Positions 24,977 through 32,559 of a stretch of 64,000 nt of DNA are shown one piece after another. The position numbers and the translations under genes were made by a program. The DNA comes from a virus. The stretch is from positions 1-64,000 of the IMG/VR virus record IMGVR_UViG_3300042535_000023; one strand, given 5' to 3'. Each line of letters begins with the position of its first letter. The stretch's first letter is position 1. Under the pieces are notes generated by a model that was not told where the DNA came from, did not search any database, and worked only from the letters and a program-made list of their open reading frames with translations.

Positions 24977-25801
24977 TTAACTCCTTATAAGTCTATTAGT
25001 GATCACTTTATAATCTGGAGATGCCGACTTAATTTCATATAAACTCTTATTTAACTGCTCTTTGGCTCTAAGATTAGGAATTTGTTCTAAGGACGAGGTG
25101 TGATATTGATGCAAACAAAACGGTGACGCAACCATCTCTATATCCATATTCTTTTTAACTATACGCATAGCAAAATCAGTATCATCGTAAGCAAAACCGT
25201 TAGCATACTCCTCATCGAAACCACCCAAATCATATAGGTCCTCTTTAGTTATAGCTGTAAGGAAATTAAAAAAGCATTTTCTATATTCTGGATGAGAAAA
25301 CCAGGACTCAAATCTACTACCTTCATCGCAACTACGAGGTAAAAAGCCACCTAAAGCGCTGCTCACGTTTGTTACTAACTCTTCTATTGAAGTATTTAGA
25401 TTGATTTGTCGAAGTTTGTTGGTCGAAGCTTGTCCAAGCGAGTAGCACGCAAAAACCAGATACTTATTAAGAGTTAGTTTATCATTTACATAACTAAGTA
25501 CGTCACCCATATTAACACACTCCGGGTTTTGTATAATTATATAATCACCTTTGGCCTGGCTAAAACCAATATTAAAAGGTACACAAGGATTAGTCCAAGT
25601 TTTTTCTTTAGGATTTATTCTTATCAATTTGATAAAGGGATATAGTGACGCAAAATCTTCTATCCGATGCTCATCATCACTGGCATCATCCACTAGCACA
25701 TACTCAAAGTCTTTGAAATTAGAAGCTTTTATAGACATGATGGAACGCCACAGCAAGTCTTTCCTATTATAATAGGCTGATACTATAGATATTTTAGGCA
25801 T
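24977..25801 (-). CDS. Family 2 glycosyltransferase
   Basis: A 274-residue GT-A enzyme. The family start ISIVSAYYNRKDLLWRSIMS leads to FEYVLVDDASDDEHRI (nucleotide binding), then YIIIQNPECVN at the usual D-x-D position and DLGGFDEEYANGFAYDDTDF, the canonical acceptor-site motif with E/DD. Donor sugar unknown. It follows a GT13-like enzyme and precedes the 2-epimerase gene. Confidence 0.88.
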   Translation of the reverse strand: MPKISIVSAYYNRKDLLWRSIMSIKASNFKDFEYVLVDDASDDEHRIEDFASLYPFIKLIRINPKEKTWTNPCVPFNIGFSQAKGDYIIIQNPECVNMGDVLSYVNDKLTLNKYLVFACYSLGQASTNKLRQINLNTSIEELVTNVSSALGGFLPRSCDEGSRFESWFSHPEYRKCFFNFLTAITKEDLYDLGGFDEEYANGFAYDDTDFAMRIVKKNMDIEMVASPFCLHQYHTSSLEQIPNLRAKEQLNKSLYEIKSASPDYKVITNRLIRS

Positions 25802-25810
25802 ATAATTCCT

Positions 25811-26689
25811 TTATTCTAATACCAAAGTTCCATCCCAGGCATCGATCTCTGGAATAAATTCTGTGTAGTCAGTGTATGTACCATCTAACGCAGATAAAAG
25901 TTCAGCGTTAAACATATTCTCTTCTAAAAATTTAATCCTATCTTCAAAGGTAGATAAATTTTCAGGGAATTTACCGCCGTGCCTATTGAAGCCAAAAAAT
26001 CCTATATGTAATAGTCTATTACACACAGAGGAGTAACCCCTTACCCCATTTTTATATGAAGTATAATCAACCAAACGATTCATCAGCCCGTCCCAATCAA
26101 GATGAGTAAAAGCACCTCTCTCTTTATTATATTTAGCATTGGGATTATTACTGTTCATTAAATTAATTTTATGAATAGTAGCCGTCCAATTTTTATAATA
26201 ATCAACAGTAGCGTGTTCTAACATGTAATTATTAAAAAAGTTTTTATTTATCATTACTCCTGGGCCATTTGAATAATCGGTAGTTCTAAGTATAGAAGGG
26301 CTTCCCGTATTATTGTAACCCCAACTTGTTATTACAGAGTAATTACCATTAGTTAATTTATGAGCTTTATTTACAAATTCAAAATAAGTTTTATGTAAAA
26401 TAAGGTCGTCTTCCATATTTATAACGTACTCTATATCCTGACTAAAGGCCTGCTTTAAAGCTTCCATAATATTAGCACATACCCCATATCTAACTTTACG
26501 TTGCATTACTATCTTTTTAAAAGGATAGGCATCCACTATTTCAAGACATTTTGGATCTGCTCCTCCCTCAATTGCAAATAACGTTGTATAGTCGTCATCA
26601 GGAAAATACTCCCTTGCTATAGTCTCATATTTAATTGAAAGTTGCAACATCTCAGGTCTATTAAACAAAGGCCTTAAAATTATATTCAT
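25811..26689 (-). CDS. GT13/GNT-I-like glycosyltransferase
   Basis: A 292-residue GT-A protein. It begins IILRPLFNRPEMLQLSI and has a metal motif INMEDDLILHKTYFEFV in which E-D-D is the signature of N-acetylglucosaminyltransferase I-like enzymes, followed by ITSWGYN. Such enzymes are best known from eukaryotic N-glycan synthesis, but relatives occur in bacteria and viruses. The likely reaction is transfer of a HexNAc. Length is close to the catalytic domain alone, without a membrane anchor. Confidence 0.75.
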   Translation of the reverse strand: MNIILRPLFNRPEMLQLSIKYETIAREYFPDDDYTTLFAIEGGADPKCLEIVDAYPFKKIVMQRKVRYGVCANIMEALKQAFSQDIEYVINMEDDLILHKTYFEFVNKAHKLTNGNYSVITSWGYNNTGSPSILRTTDYSNGPGVMINKNFFNNYMLEHATVDYYKNWTATIHKINLMNSNNPNAKYNKERGAFTHLDWDGLMNRLVDYTSYKNGVRGYSSVCNRLLHIGFFGFNRHGGKFPENLSTFEDRIKFLEENMFNAELLSALDGTYTDYTEFIPEIDAWDGTLVLE

Positions 26690-26698
26690 TCTGTCTCC

Positions 26699-27817
26699 TT
26701 ATAATACTTCTTCTATCTCAGAAATTAATCTTTTGCCTATGGCTTCGTAAGAGAAATTTTCTCTAATATATGATTGGAGTTTTAATCCTTTTTCTTTTGC
26801 CTGGGCTTGATTTTCAAATACTTCTCTCATAAGTCTGGAGGCATGCTCCTGATCAGCATTGGCCCACATTTGATCTCCACGGTGCCAAGGACTGTAGGGC
26901 ATACCAAAAGCAAACTCTTTAGTAAAATCAACAAGGTAGGAATTATCTGGTTTTGCATACTCTGTGCTACCGCCCCAACCTGTTAAAATAATAGGTTTGC
27001 CAAAAGATCCAGCTGTCAGAGGACCGATACCAACCCCCTCACCTTTATCAAGGGATATATAACAATCAAATCTTGAATGTAATGCTTTTACTTGGTTATC
27101 AGATAGCATGTCCAATATTAAGTATATTGGTGGATAATAATCTAAAGGAGAAAAATTCTTCATTCTTTTTATAGTGTCTCTAATTACATTCTTCTCTACA
27201 TCACTAAAATCATTTCTATATGTCTTAAGGACTAGGGCTACATTATCTTCTTTTTTAAATGTTGCCCAATAAGTTTTAAGAAGACCGCCAGGATTCTTTT
27301 TTTCAACCCACTGAAAGATGTCTCCAAAAACAAAAGTATCATCTGATAACCCTGATATTTTATAGTTATCTATATTTTTAGGAACATCATCAGCGCAATG
27401 TGAACAAACTCCTACTGGTATTGTCACACCACTATCTTCAAATACTTTCTTTCCCCACTCTGATCCAGTGATAACTTTGTCCAACGTATTAATAAAACCT
27501 GGCCAAGTTGGGAATAAGCGGTCATTCTCCCACACTGTAAAAGCAATAGTTTTTTCAGTCTTTTTTTGATAGATAGGAAAATGTTCTGGGGTAAGTTGAA
27601 TAAAATGGGCATCATAATCATCAAATCTGTTAACTAAACTCCTAAGCAACTCCCCATCTTCCCCTATACTAGGTTTATTCTTTTCAAATGAAATTGGATT
27701 TAATGTTAATTCTACTCCCATTTTATGCATAGCTAACGCATTTTGACGCGAGGCTTTTCCGTAGCCACTTGGGTCAAAAAAAGGAGCAGTAAATTTTAAT
27801 CTTTTAAGCTTTCCCAT
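26699..27817 (-). CDS. GT-B glycosyltransferase (family 4-like)
   Basis: A 372-residue GT-B enzyme. The N-terminal domain has FFDPSGYGKASRQNALAMHK, typical of the glycine-rich entry to the first Rossmann fold. The C-terminal domain has FVFGDIFQWVEKKNPGGLL, DCYISLDKGEGVGIGPL and GSFGKPIILTGWGGSTEY, with the E-x-G-x-G-x donor site. The C-terminal helix resembles other family 4 enzymes. It is similar in build to the transferase at 28845-30122. Donor unknown. Confidence 0.85.
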   Translation of the reverse strand: MGKLKRLKFTAPFFDPSGYGKASRQNALAMHKMGVELTLNPISFEKNKPSIGEDGELLRSLVNRFDDYDAHFIQLTPEHFPIYQKKTEKTIAFTVWENDRLFPTWPGFINTLDKVITGSEWGKKVFEDSGVTIPVGVCSHCADDVPKNIDNYKISGLSDDTFVFGDIFQWVEKKNPGGLLKTYWATFKKEDNVALVLKTYRNDFSDVEKNVIRDTIKRMKNFSPLDYYPPIYLILDMLSDNQVKALHSRFDCYISLDKGEGVGIGPLTAGSFGKPIILTGWGGSTEYAKPDNSYLVDFTKEFAFGMPYSPWHRGDQMWANADQEHASRLMREVFENQAQAKEKGLKLQSYIRENFSYEAIGKRLISEIEEVL

Positions 27818-27827
27818 CTATAACTCC

Positions 27828-28721
27828 TTAATTAGTAAACTCTTTTCCACAATTAGAACAAATCCATTTACCTTCATACATAATAGCATTTCCACCACAT
27901 TTATCACAATAACGTGAATAATCATAATTAACCATAGGTTTGTCTCCTTCTGATTTTAGAGCTTCCGCTTTTACTTTCTTTCGCCCGCAGCAACGGCTTT
28001 TTGCTTCTGGACAGTATCCCAACATCTCACATCTACTATCAACCTTATTAAATACACAAGGAAGCTTTAGTCTACAAATACGTAACATCTCTTTGGCTAA
28101 ATTTCTAATTTCCCATTGGGCGGCCGTGCAAAGTCTCAGGCTAAGAAAATGTGTCAAACTAACACAATTCATGGTGATAACTATACGAGTAGTAACTCCA
28201 TTAGGCATAACATAACGAGCGTCTTCGCTAGGGATTCCTAAGGCTTTAAGCTGATTATATGCTTTTTGAATTTCTTCTAAGATATTCACATAAATATTGA
28301 GTGCTTTAGCATCTGCGTTGCCCTCATTCTTTTCATTATCAACTATGCTTGGCGGAAAAACGTAATCGCTAAGCATAAACTCCCCAGCATTGCTCACATA
28401 ACGTTGTGACTGCTGAGAGTAACTCGCTATACGGTGACGCACTAACTGATGGCTAAGGGCACGAGAGATGCCATCTACAGCAAATGTAAACTTAACATGT
28501 TCAAATACTGAGGTGTGTCCTGATGTATGGAGATGCTTTAAAAGATTGTCCATCTCTTTATCAGTAGAGGGCTCATTCTTTTCGAGGTCCATAACTGTTA
28601 CTAAACCAGTTTCATCCTCCTGCCACATATCACCTGTCCAACCATCTGCGTAACACTGTCTAGCCGACGCAAAGATTAACTCCTTAGCATTGGGTGTCAT
28701 TGATAATAATTTAACTCTCAT
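27828..28721 (-). CDS. thyX: Flavin-dependent thymidylate synthase with C-terminal zinc ribbon
   Basis: A 297-residue ThyX that makes dTMP from dUMP with methylene-THF and FAD. The ThyX motif R-H-R-x7-S is present (QLVRHRIASYSQQSQRYVS, Arg95-Arg97). EDARYVMPNGVTT and ITMNCVSLTHFLSLR follow. Beyond the usual end, a linker and a four-cysteine ribbon (Cys272, 275, 288, 291) are fused. This extension is unusual. It follows the tRNA and probably starts from the promoters at 28885-28913 and 29031-29059. A strong AAGGAGGATT ribosome binding site is present. Confidence 0.94.
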   Translation of the reverse strand: MRVKLLSMTPNAKELIFASARQCYADGWTGDMWQEDETGLVTVMDLEKNEPSTDKEMDNLLKHLHTSGHTSVFEHVKFTFAVDGISRALSHQLVRHRIASYSQQSQRYVSNAGEFMLSDYVFPPSIVDNEKNEGNADAKALNIYVNILEEIQKAYNQLKALGIPSEDARYVMPNGVTTRIVITMNCVSLTHFLSLRLCTAAQWEIRNLAKEMLRICRLKLPCVFNKVDSRCEMLGYCPEAKSRCCGRKKVKAEALKSEGDKPMVNYDYSRYCDKCGGNAIMYEGKWICSNCGKEFTN

Positions 28722-28762
28722 ATGTAATCCTCCTTAATTCAGATTAATGTTCTACTACACTT

Positions 28763-28834
28763 TAGCGGAGGGTAGATTCGAACTACCGTGCTCAAGTTTA
28801 TGGGACTTGGGAGAAACCCCTTCTCTACTCCGCA
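28763..28834 (-). tRNA. tRNA with CAU anticodon (Met-type)
   Basis: A 72-base cloverleaf fits fully: acceptor stem with six pairs, D stem GAGA/TCTC, anticodon stem CAAGT/ACTTG, five-base variable loop and T stem GGTAG/CTACC with loop TTCGAAT. The anticodon loop is CCCATAA, so the anticodon is CAU, for methionine (or, if lysidine-modified, isoleucine). The first acceptor pair is T1-T72 mismatched, D-stem pair 11-24 is A-T, and position 33 is C instead of the near-universal U. No CCA is encoded. The first two features are hallmarks of bacterial initiator tRNAs, but the three G-C pairs of the initiator anticodon stem are missing. Confidence 0.88.
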
Positions 28835-28844
28835 ACAAAACTTT

Positions 28845-30122
28845 TTAGAAGGTTTCAGCTTCGATTACTTTGTTTGTGTTTTCTATTGTAACATTTTTCT
28901 TTGGGTTTGTCAAGTTTAAATAAGCATTGTCAAAAGCATTGACCCAGGCTTGTCCAATCTTGCCCTGCCAATCAAGTTCACTACGAACCCAGTTATAAGC
29001 CGTCTCTGCTTTTTTGGCTGCTTCCTCTCTATTATAATAGACGTGAAGCATTTTGTCAACCATATCCTCAACATCAACAAGAGGGCGACGCACTTCATTA
29101 TCATTTGGAAGAACGGTCCAAAGGCTTGGATTTGTTCCACTTTTTACAAGATAGCCTTTGTCTTCAGTAATGAACTCAGTCATAGCTGTATTATTTGGCA
29201 TAATAACTGGTGTCTTTGTGGCCATGGATTCTACCCACTGAAGACCAAAACCCTCACCAAGATTTGTGCTAACAGAAACGTCAGCACAGTTATAGAGTGC
29301 ATTAACGATATTTTTCGGATACCCAGAATTAACTGAAAAATTCTCTGGGAAAATAACATCCTCAGAAGTGCTTAGCCCAAATGAACGGCATACTTCTAAA
29401 AGATTCCAGCCCTGATCCTTCTGTGCCATATGTAAGTAAAGAATTGAGTCTTTAACTTGCTTCCGAAACTCTACAAATGCTTGAATAGTTCGTGGAATAT
29501 CCTTACGTTGCTGATTACGATTAAGGTTCATAACAATAAACTTGTCCGCATGCTTACCAAAATACTGCTTCTTAAATGGCATTAACTTCTCTTTAGGAAT
29601 AACATTATAGTCATTAAGATTAACACCATGAGGAATTACTTTAATATCTTCAAGAGATGGTAGGGCTTTGATAGCTTCAGCCTTACCATGCTCAGTATAA
29701 GCAAAAATTTCATCAGCATAACTAATGTTAACTGCCCACTCCGGCTTTAAAATAGAGTCCACTGGAAAATAAACTATTGATCGGAACGGTTTCTTCATAT
29801 TCTGTTTTAAATGTGGCATTAGTTCTGGAAGGAAGTCCATAATAAAAGTGTCCTGCAGAAGAAATAAAATATCAAAATCCATTCTTGGGGTCATTTGGCA
29901 GAATTTTCTCCTACCATAAGGATCCCTCTCTCCATTTGTACCAGCCGGGAAAATCTTATATGGAAATTCATGAGGGTCGCCCCAGTAATTAATACCAAAA
30001 TTACTAATCTCATAACGACCTGTCCTGTGCAAAGCCTCGAAAATATTACGAGAAACTGTTGAAAACCCTGTTGCGCTTGTTGGGCTGTCCATATAGGCCC
30101 ATACTTTAATTTTTTTGTCCAT
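28845..30122 (-). CDS. GT-B glycosyltransferase (family 4-like)
   Basis: A 425-residue GT-B enzyme. I choose ATG 30120-30122 because GGAG abuts the upstream ATG too closely. N-terminal domain: YMDSPTSATGFSTVSRNIFE. C-terminal domain: VIPHGVNLNDYNVI, FIVMNLNRNQQRKDIPRTIQ, DVSVSTNLGEGFGLQWVESM and ATKTPVIMPNNTAMTE, the nucleotide-sugar site of family 4. It is the first gene of the glycan cassette in transcription order. Two consensus promoters lie in its last 240 bases and point to the tRNA and thyX. Confidence 0.88.
   Translation of the reverse strand: MDKKIKVWAYMDSPTSATGFSTVSRNIFEALHRTGRYEISNFGINYWGDPHEFPYKIFPAGTNGERDPYGRRKFCQMTPRMDFDILFLLQDTFIMDFLPELMPHLKQNMKKPFRSIVYFPVDSILKPEWAVNISYADEIFAYTEHGKAEAIKALPSLEDIKVIPHGVNLNDYNVIPKEKLMPFKKQYFGKHADKFIVMNLNRNQQRKDIPRTIQAFVEFRKQVKDSILYLHMAQKDQGWNLLEVCRSFGLSTSEDVIFPENFSVNSGYPKNIVNALYNCADVSVSTNLGEGFGLQWVESMATKTPVIMPNNTAMTEFITEDKGYLVKSGTNPSLWTVLPNDNEVRRPLVDVEDMVDKMLHVYYNREEAAKKAETAYNWVRSELDWQGKIGQAWVNAFDNAYLNLTNPKKNVTIENTNKVIEAETF
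28885..28913 (-). promoter_or_regulatory. Sigma-70-type promoter before tRNA and thyX
   Basis: TTGACA (28908-28913), 17-base spacer, TACAAT (28885-28890) on the minus strand, 51 bases before the tRNA 5' end and inside the 3' end of the glycosyltransferase gene. Confidence 0.75.
29031..29059 (-). promoter_or_regulatory. Consensus sigma-70 promoter in the 3' part of the glycosyltransferase
   Basis: Perfect TTGACA (29054-29059), 17-base spacer and perfect TATAAT (29031-29036) on the minus strand, about 146 bases upstream of the promoter at 28885-28913. Confidence 0.72.
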
Positions 30123-30147
30123 AAACATCTCCTTTAATTAATTTTAA

Positions 30148-30582
30148 TTATACTGTCCTATACCCACACGAATTACAATACCACTTATCCAATTTGTACC
30201 ACGCCGGTTTCTTGCAGTTTGGGCATAAATGACCCTTAAAAGCCCCACATGCTGTGCAGGATTTAACTTCAAATCTATATTTTTTAGAGGGATAATACAG
30301 AATTTTTTGTTTGTATTCGTAACTCTCTCTACAATCACAAAACTTTTTGTTATCCGCAAACCAAAAGTAATTCTCCTTGTCAGGTTTTATTTCAAAACTA
30401 TCCTTCTCACATATAGAACAGGATACATAAATCTCTGCAACTATCTCATCAGAACCACATATACCACAATTCCCAAACCCTCTTCTTTTATCTCTACATT
30501 CTGTAGCCCGCTTAACTTTTTTGCCAGCATGTCTTGGGGTTTCTTGAACTTCATCTTTATGCGTATCAGGCGATTTAATCAT
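30148..30582 (-). CDS. Multi-zinc-ribbon protein
   Basis: A 144-residue protein with about seven C-x-x-C or related pairs: CGICG, CSIC, CDCR, CTAC, CPNC and CNSC. Two complete ribbons can be built (about residues 38-59 and 108-140), with a possible third Cys cluster between them. The N-terminus is basic and disordered (THKDEVQETPRHAGKKVKRA). Function unknown; it probably binds nucleic acid or a polymerase. Confidence 0.75.
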   Translation of the reverse strand: MIKSPDTHKDEVQETPRHAGKKVKRATECRDKRRGFGNCGICGSDEIVAEIYVSCSICEKDSFEIKPDKENYFWFADNKKFCDCRESYEYKQKILYYPSKKYRFEVKSCTACGAFKGHLCPNCKKPAWYKLDKWYCNSCGYRTV

Positions 30583-30583
30583 A

Positions 30584-31729
30584 TTACTTCACTTTCTTTG
30601 TCGCCAAAAATGGGTTTGTAAAGCTATTTGAACAGGCGTTAGCAATTCTATCTCTAAGTGCTGGATTCCTATCCATATAATTAACTACTGCTTTTTGATT
30701 AAGGTCTACCATCTCAAGAAGATGTTCTTTAGGAACTACCTTTGACACCATACCAAAATCAAATGACTTCCTAGACATCTGTCTAAGGTAGAGTTCTTGA
30801 TTACCTACTCTAAGATTATCTCCACCATACTTTACCTTATCCATTAATACTGATGCTAACTCTTTTTCTCTTTCGCCGATTGTTTTCTGTAAATCTCTTA
30901 CATACTGCCACTCATTAAATACTTGTTCATTATCCAAGGCACTAATATCTTTAAAAGCAAAATCAAACTTTGTGCAAGCATCTTTAAAACATTCGCAATA
31001 GTCGCGGAAATCGCACCAGCCACAAAACGTCGTAAGTGCTGGTTTTGCTTCACTTTCTTTCAAAGCACACATCTGGTCATACACTTCTTTTAAATACAAA
31101 GAAAACTCTTCGCGCTCTTCTTTAGTTCTATAAGAATAAATCATGTCGTGCTTCAACATATCTAAGGATACAATAATACGGGAATACTGTGGGAACAACA
31201 TACTACCCACCAAGTCGTAAATAGACAACTGCTTGTCGGTCTTAAGCTGGTCTGGCGTAGGAGCGGTCTTAGAGGTCTTGTAATCAACGATTAGTAGTGT
31301 ATCCTCATCTACCTCTATGGCCTTATCAATTGCACCGACCAGAGGAACTCCGTGCTCCGTAACTATCATATTGGTATCGTTCATACCGAACTCTATTTCT
31401 AATCCTATAATCTTTTTACCCATATCAAAATCGTTGATACGTTTCTTTACTAAGTCTTTACCTTCAAGATGGATAGACATTTCCTCTATCCCTTCTTTAA
31501 TGGCTACTTCCTCATAACGTTTCAGGATGTTCTTTTTATCTTCCGCCGAAAATTCTCCCTTCTCCATCCATATTTTTCCTGCCAACTCTAAAGCTTCGTG
31601 GCATGCAAGACCTAATCGAAATACAGGATTAGAAACCTTTGGAAGATGCTTCATGTAATTAAACCAATATTTCTGCTTACATTGTAAAAAAGTATTAATT
31701 CTTGTAGCACTAATTTTTATATCTGCCAT
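30584..31729 (-). CDS. PD-(D/E)XK nuclease of the RecB/Cas4 type
   Basis: A 381-residue nuclease. A first Cys lies in TFLQCKQKYWFNY, then LACHEALE (His of motif I), GAIDKAIEVD (catalytic Asp), LLIVDYKTSK (D-x-K) and KQLSIYDL (QxxxY). Three more cysteines in CGWCDFRDYC would complete an iron-sulfur cluster like that of Cas4 and AddB. It likely processes DNA ends in recombination. It follows directly on the lipoprotein gene and the RuvC gene, within the replication block. Confidence 0.88.
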   Translation of the reverse strand: MADIKISATRINTFLQCKQKYWFNYMKHLPKVSNPVFRLGLACHEALELAGKIWMEKGEFSAEDKKNILKRYEEVAIKEGIEEMSIHLEGKDLVKKRINDFDMGKKIIGLEIEFGMNDTNMIVTEHGVPLVGAIDKAIEVDEDTLLIVDYKTSKTAPTPDQLKTDKQLSIYDLVGSMLFPQYSRIIVSLDMLKHDMIYSYRTKEEREEFSLYLKEVYDQMCALKESEAKPALTTFCGWCDFRDYCECFKDACTKFDFAFKDISALDNEQVFNEWQYVRDLQKTIGEREKELASVLMDKVKYGGDNLRVGNQELYLRQMSRKSFDFGMVSKVVPKEHLLEMVDLNQKAVVNYMDRNPALRDRIANACSNSFTNPFLATKKVK

Positions 31730-31739
31730 TGTAACTCCT

Positions 31740-32042
31740 TTAATTTAAATACGTATTTTTTATGGTATGAATTAATTCTTTGGGGATTTTTTCACAAGAT
31801 ATGTTTCCCAAAGCAGGCCCGCCATTAGCAAAACCGGTATGAAAATATATAAAACATTCTTTCGTAATATCTTCTTGTATAAAGAAATAATTCTTGGATA
31901 GATCATGAGTCTGTCTCCAAACCTCATCTTTAAAAATATTTTTTTGTAAAATATCTTCTGTTTTAATTTGTTCTGAGGATGAAGGCTTTGAACAACTGAT
32001 CATAAACAAAAGAAACACGAAATAGACTATTTTTAAATTCAT
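31740..32042 (-). CDS. Small lipoprotein
   Basis: A 100-residue protein from ATG 32040-32042, chosen because CGGAGGTTAG precedes it and because this start gives a clean lipoprotein signal: NLKIVYFVFLLFMISCSKPS, with the lipobox ending at Cys17. The in-frame upstream ATG lies inside the resolvase gene. The mature part has two more cysteines. It would be exported and anchored in the membrane. In phages such proteins can block superinfection or take part in lysis; which applies here is not clear. Confidence 0.78.
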   Translation of the reverse strand: MNLKIVYFVFLLFMISCSKPSSSEQIKTEDILQKNIFKDEVWRQTHDLSKNYFFIQEDITKECFIYFHTGFANGGPALGNISCEKIPKELIHTIKNTYLN

Positions 32043-32043
32043 G

Positions 32044-32559
32044 CTAACCTCCGAAATAAGAGAACCCATAGGTCTCTTCATTTCTATATTTTTTAACTCC
32101 TAAAATTAAATCTGCGTAACACATAGCCATTGAGTATGCATCTACTATATCATTATTTTGTTTAAATGTCAAGTTTAAATTTAAGCTTTCGTTAACAAAC
32201 TCAAATAATTCTTCTTTTGTTTTCACTTTAAAATAGGCCTTGACTGTGTTGTTGCTGATAACGTAAGGATCTATCTTTAAAACATCTTGACATACCTCTT
32301 TTGCTACTCCTGCAAACTCTGCCAACATTTTTAAAGTCCCAACATTTATCTTACTGAAATTATCTTCCACAATTATAGCAGTTATTTTATAATTTGTCAA
32401 GACATTTTTGAGTTCGTTTCTAAAAATATTAAGTCTTTCTGACCTATTAAACTTCGGTAAAGTTTTAATTACTCCTGTAGTAGTTGTGTCTTTAGTTAAA
32501 ATACACCAACCAGTAGAAGCACCAGAAATATCAAGACTTAATATTGACCAATCACTCAT
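32044..32559 (-). CDS. RuvC-like Holliday junction resolvase
   Basis: A 171-residue RNase H-fold nuclease of the RuvC type. Catalytic acids are Asp10 ([12 protein letters not shown]), Glu65 (IIVEDNF), Asp137 and Asp140 ([14 protein letters not shown]). It would resolve recombination junctions before packaging. It overlaps the DnaJ gene upstream by eight bases. Two promoter-like sequences (32144-32172, 32372-32400) are found in it. Confidence 0.88.
   Translation of the reverse strand: MSDWSILSLDISGASTGWCILTKDTTTTGVIKTLPKFNRSERLNIFRNELKNVLTNYKITAIIVEDNFSKINVGTLKMLAEFAGVAKEVCQDVLKIDPYVISNNTVKAYFKVKTKEELFEFVNESLNLNLTFKQNNDIVDAYSMAMCYADLILGVKKYRNEETYGFSYFGG
32144..32172 (-). promoter_or_regulatory. 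Sigma-70-type promoter inside the resolvase gene
   Basis: TTGACA (32167-32172), 17-base spacer, TATAGT (32144-32149) on the minus strand, about 100 bases upstream of the lipoprotein start (32042). Confidence 0.7.
32372..32400 (-). promoter_or_regulatory. Consensus sigma-70 promoter inside the resolvase gene
   Basis: Perfect TTGACA (32395-32400), 17-base spacer and perfect TATAAT (32372-32377) on the minus strand. It forms a tandem with 32144-32172. Confidence 0.7.

Noticed and set aside
28950-29336. Open frame of 128 residues on the plus strand opposite a glycosyltransferase
   Set aside because: Overlaps a well supported gene in the opposite direction and has no own signals.
30144-30359. 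Overlapping minus-strand frame within the multi-zinc-ribbon gene
   Set aside because: The frame at 30148-30582 has a regular pattern of C-x-x-C pairs; the alternative has none.
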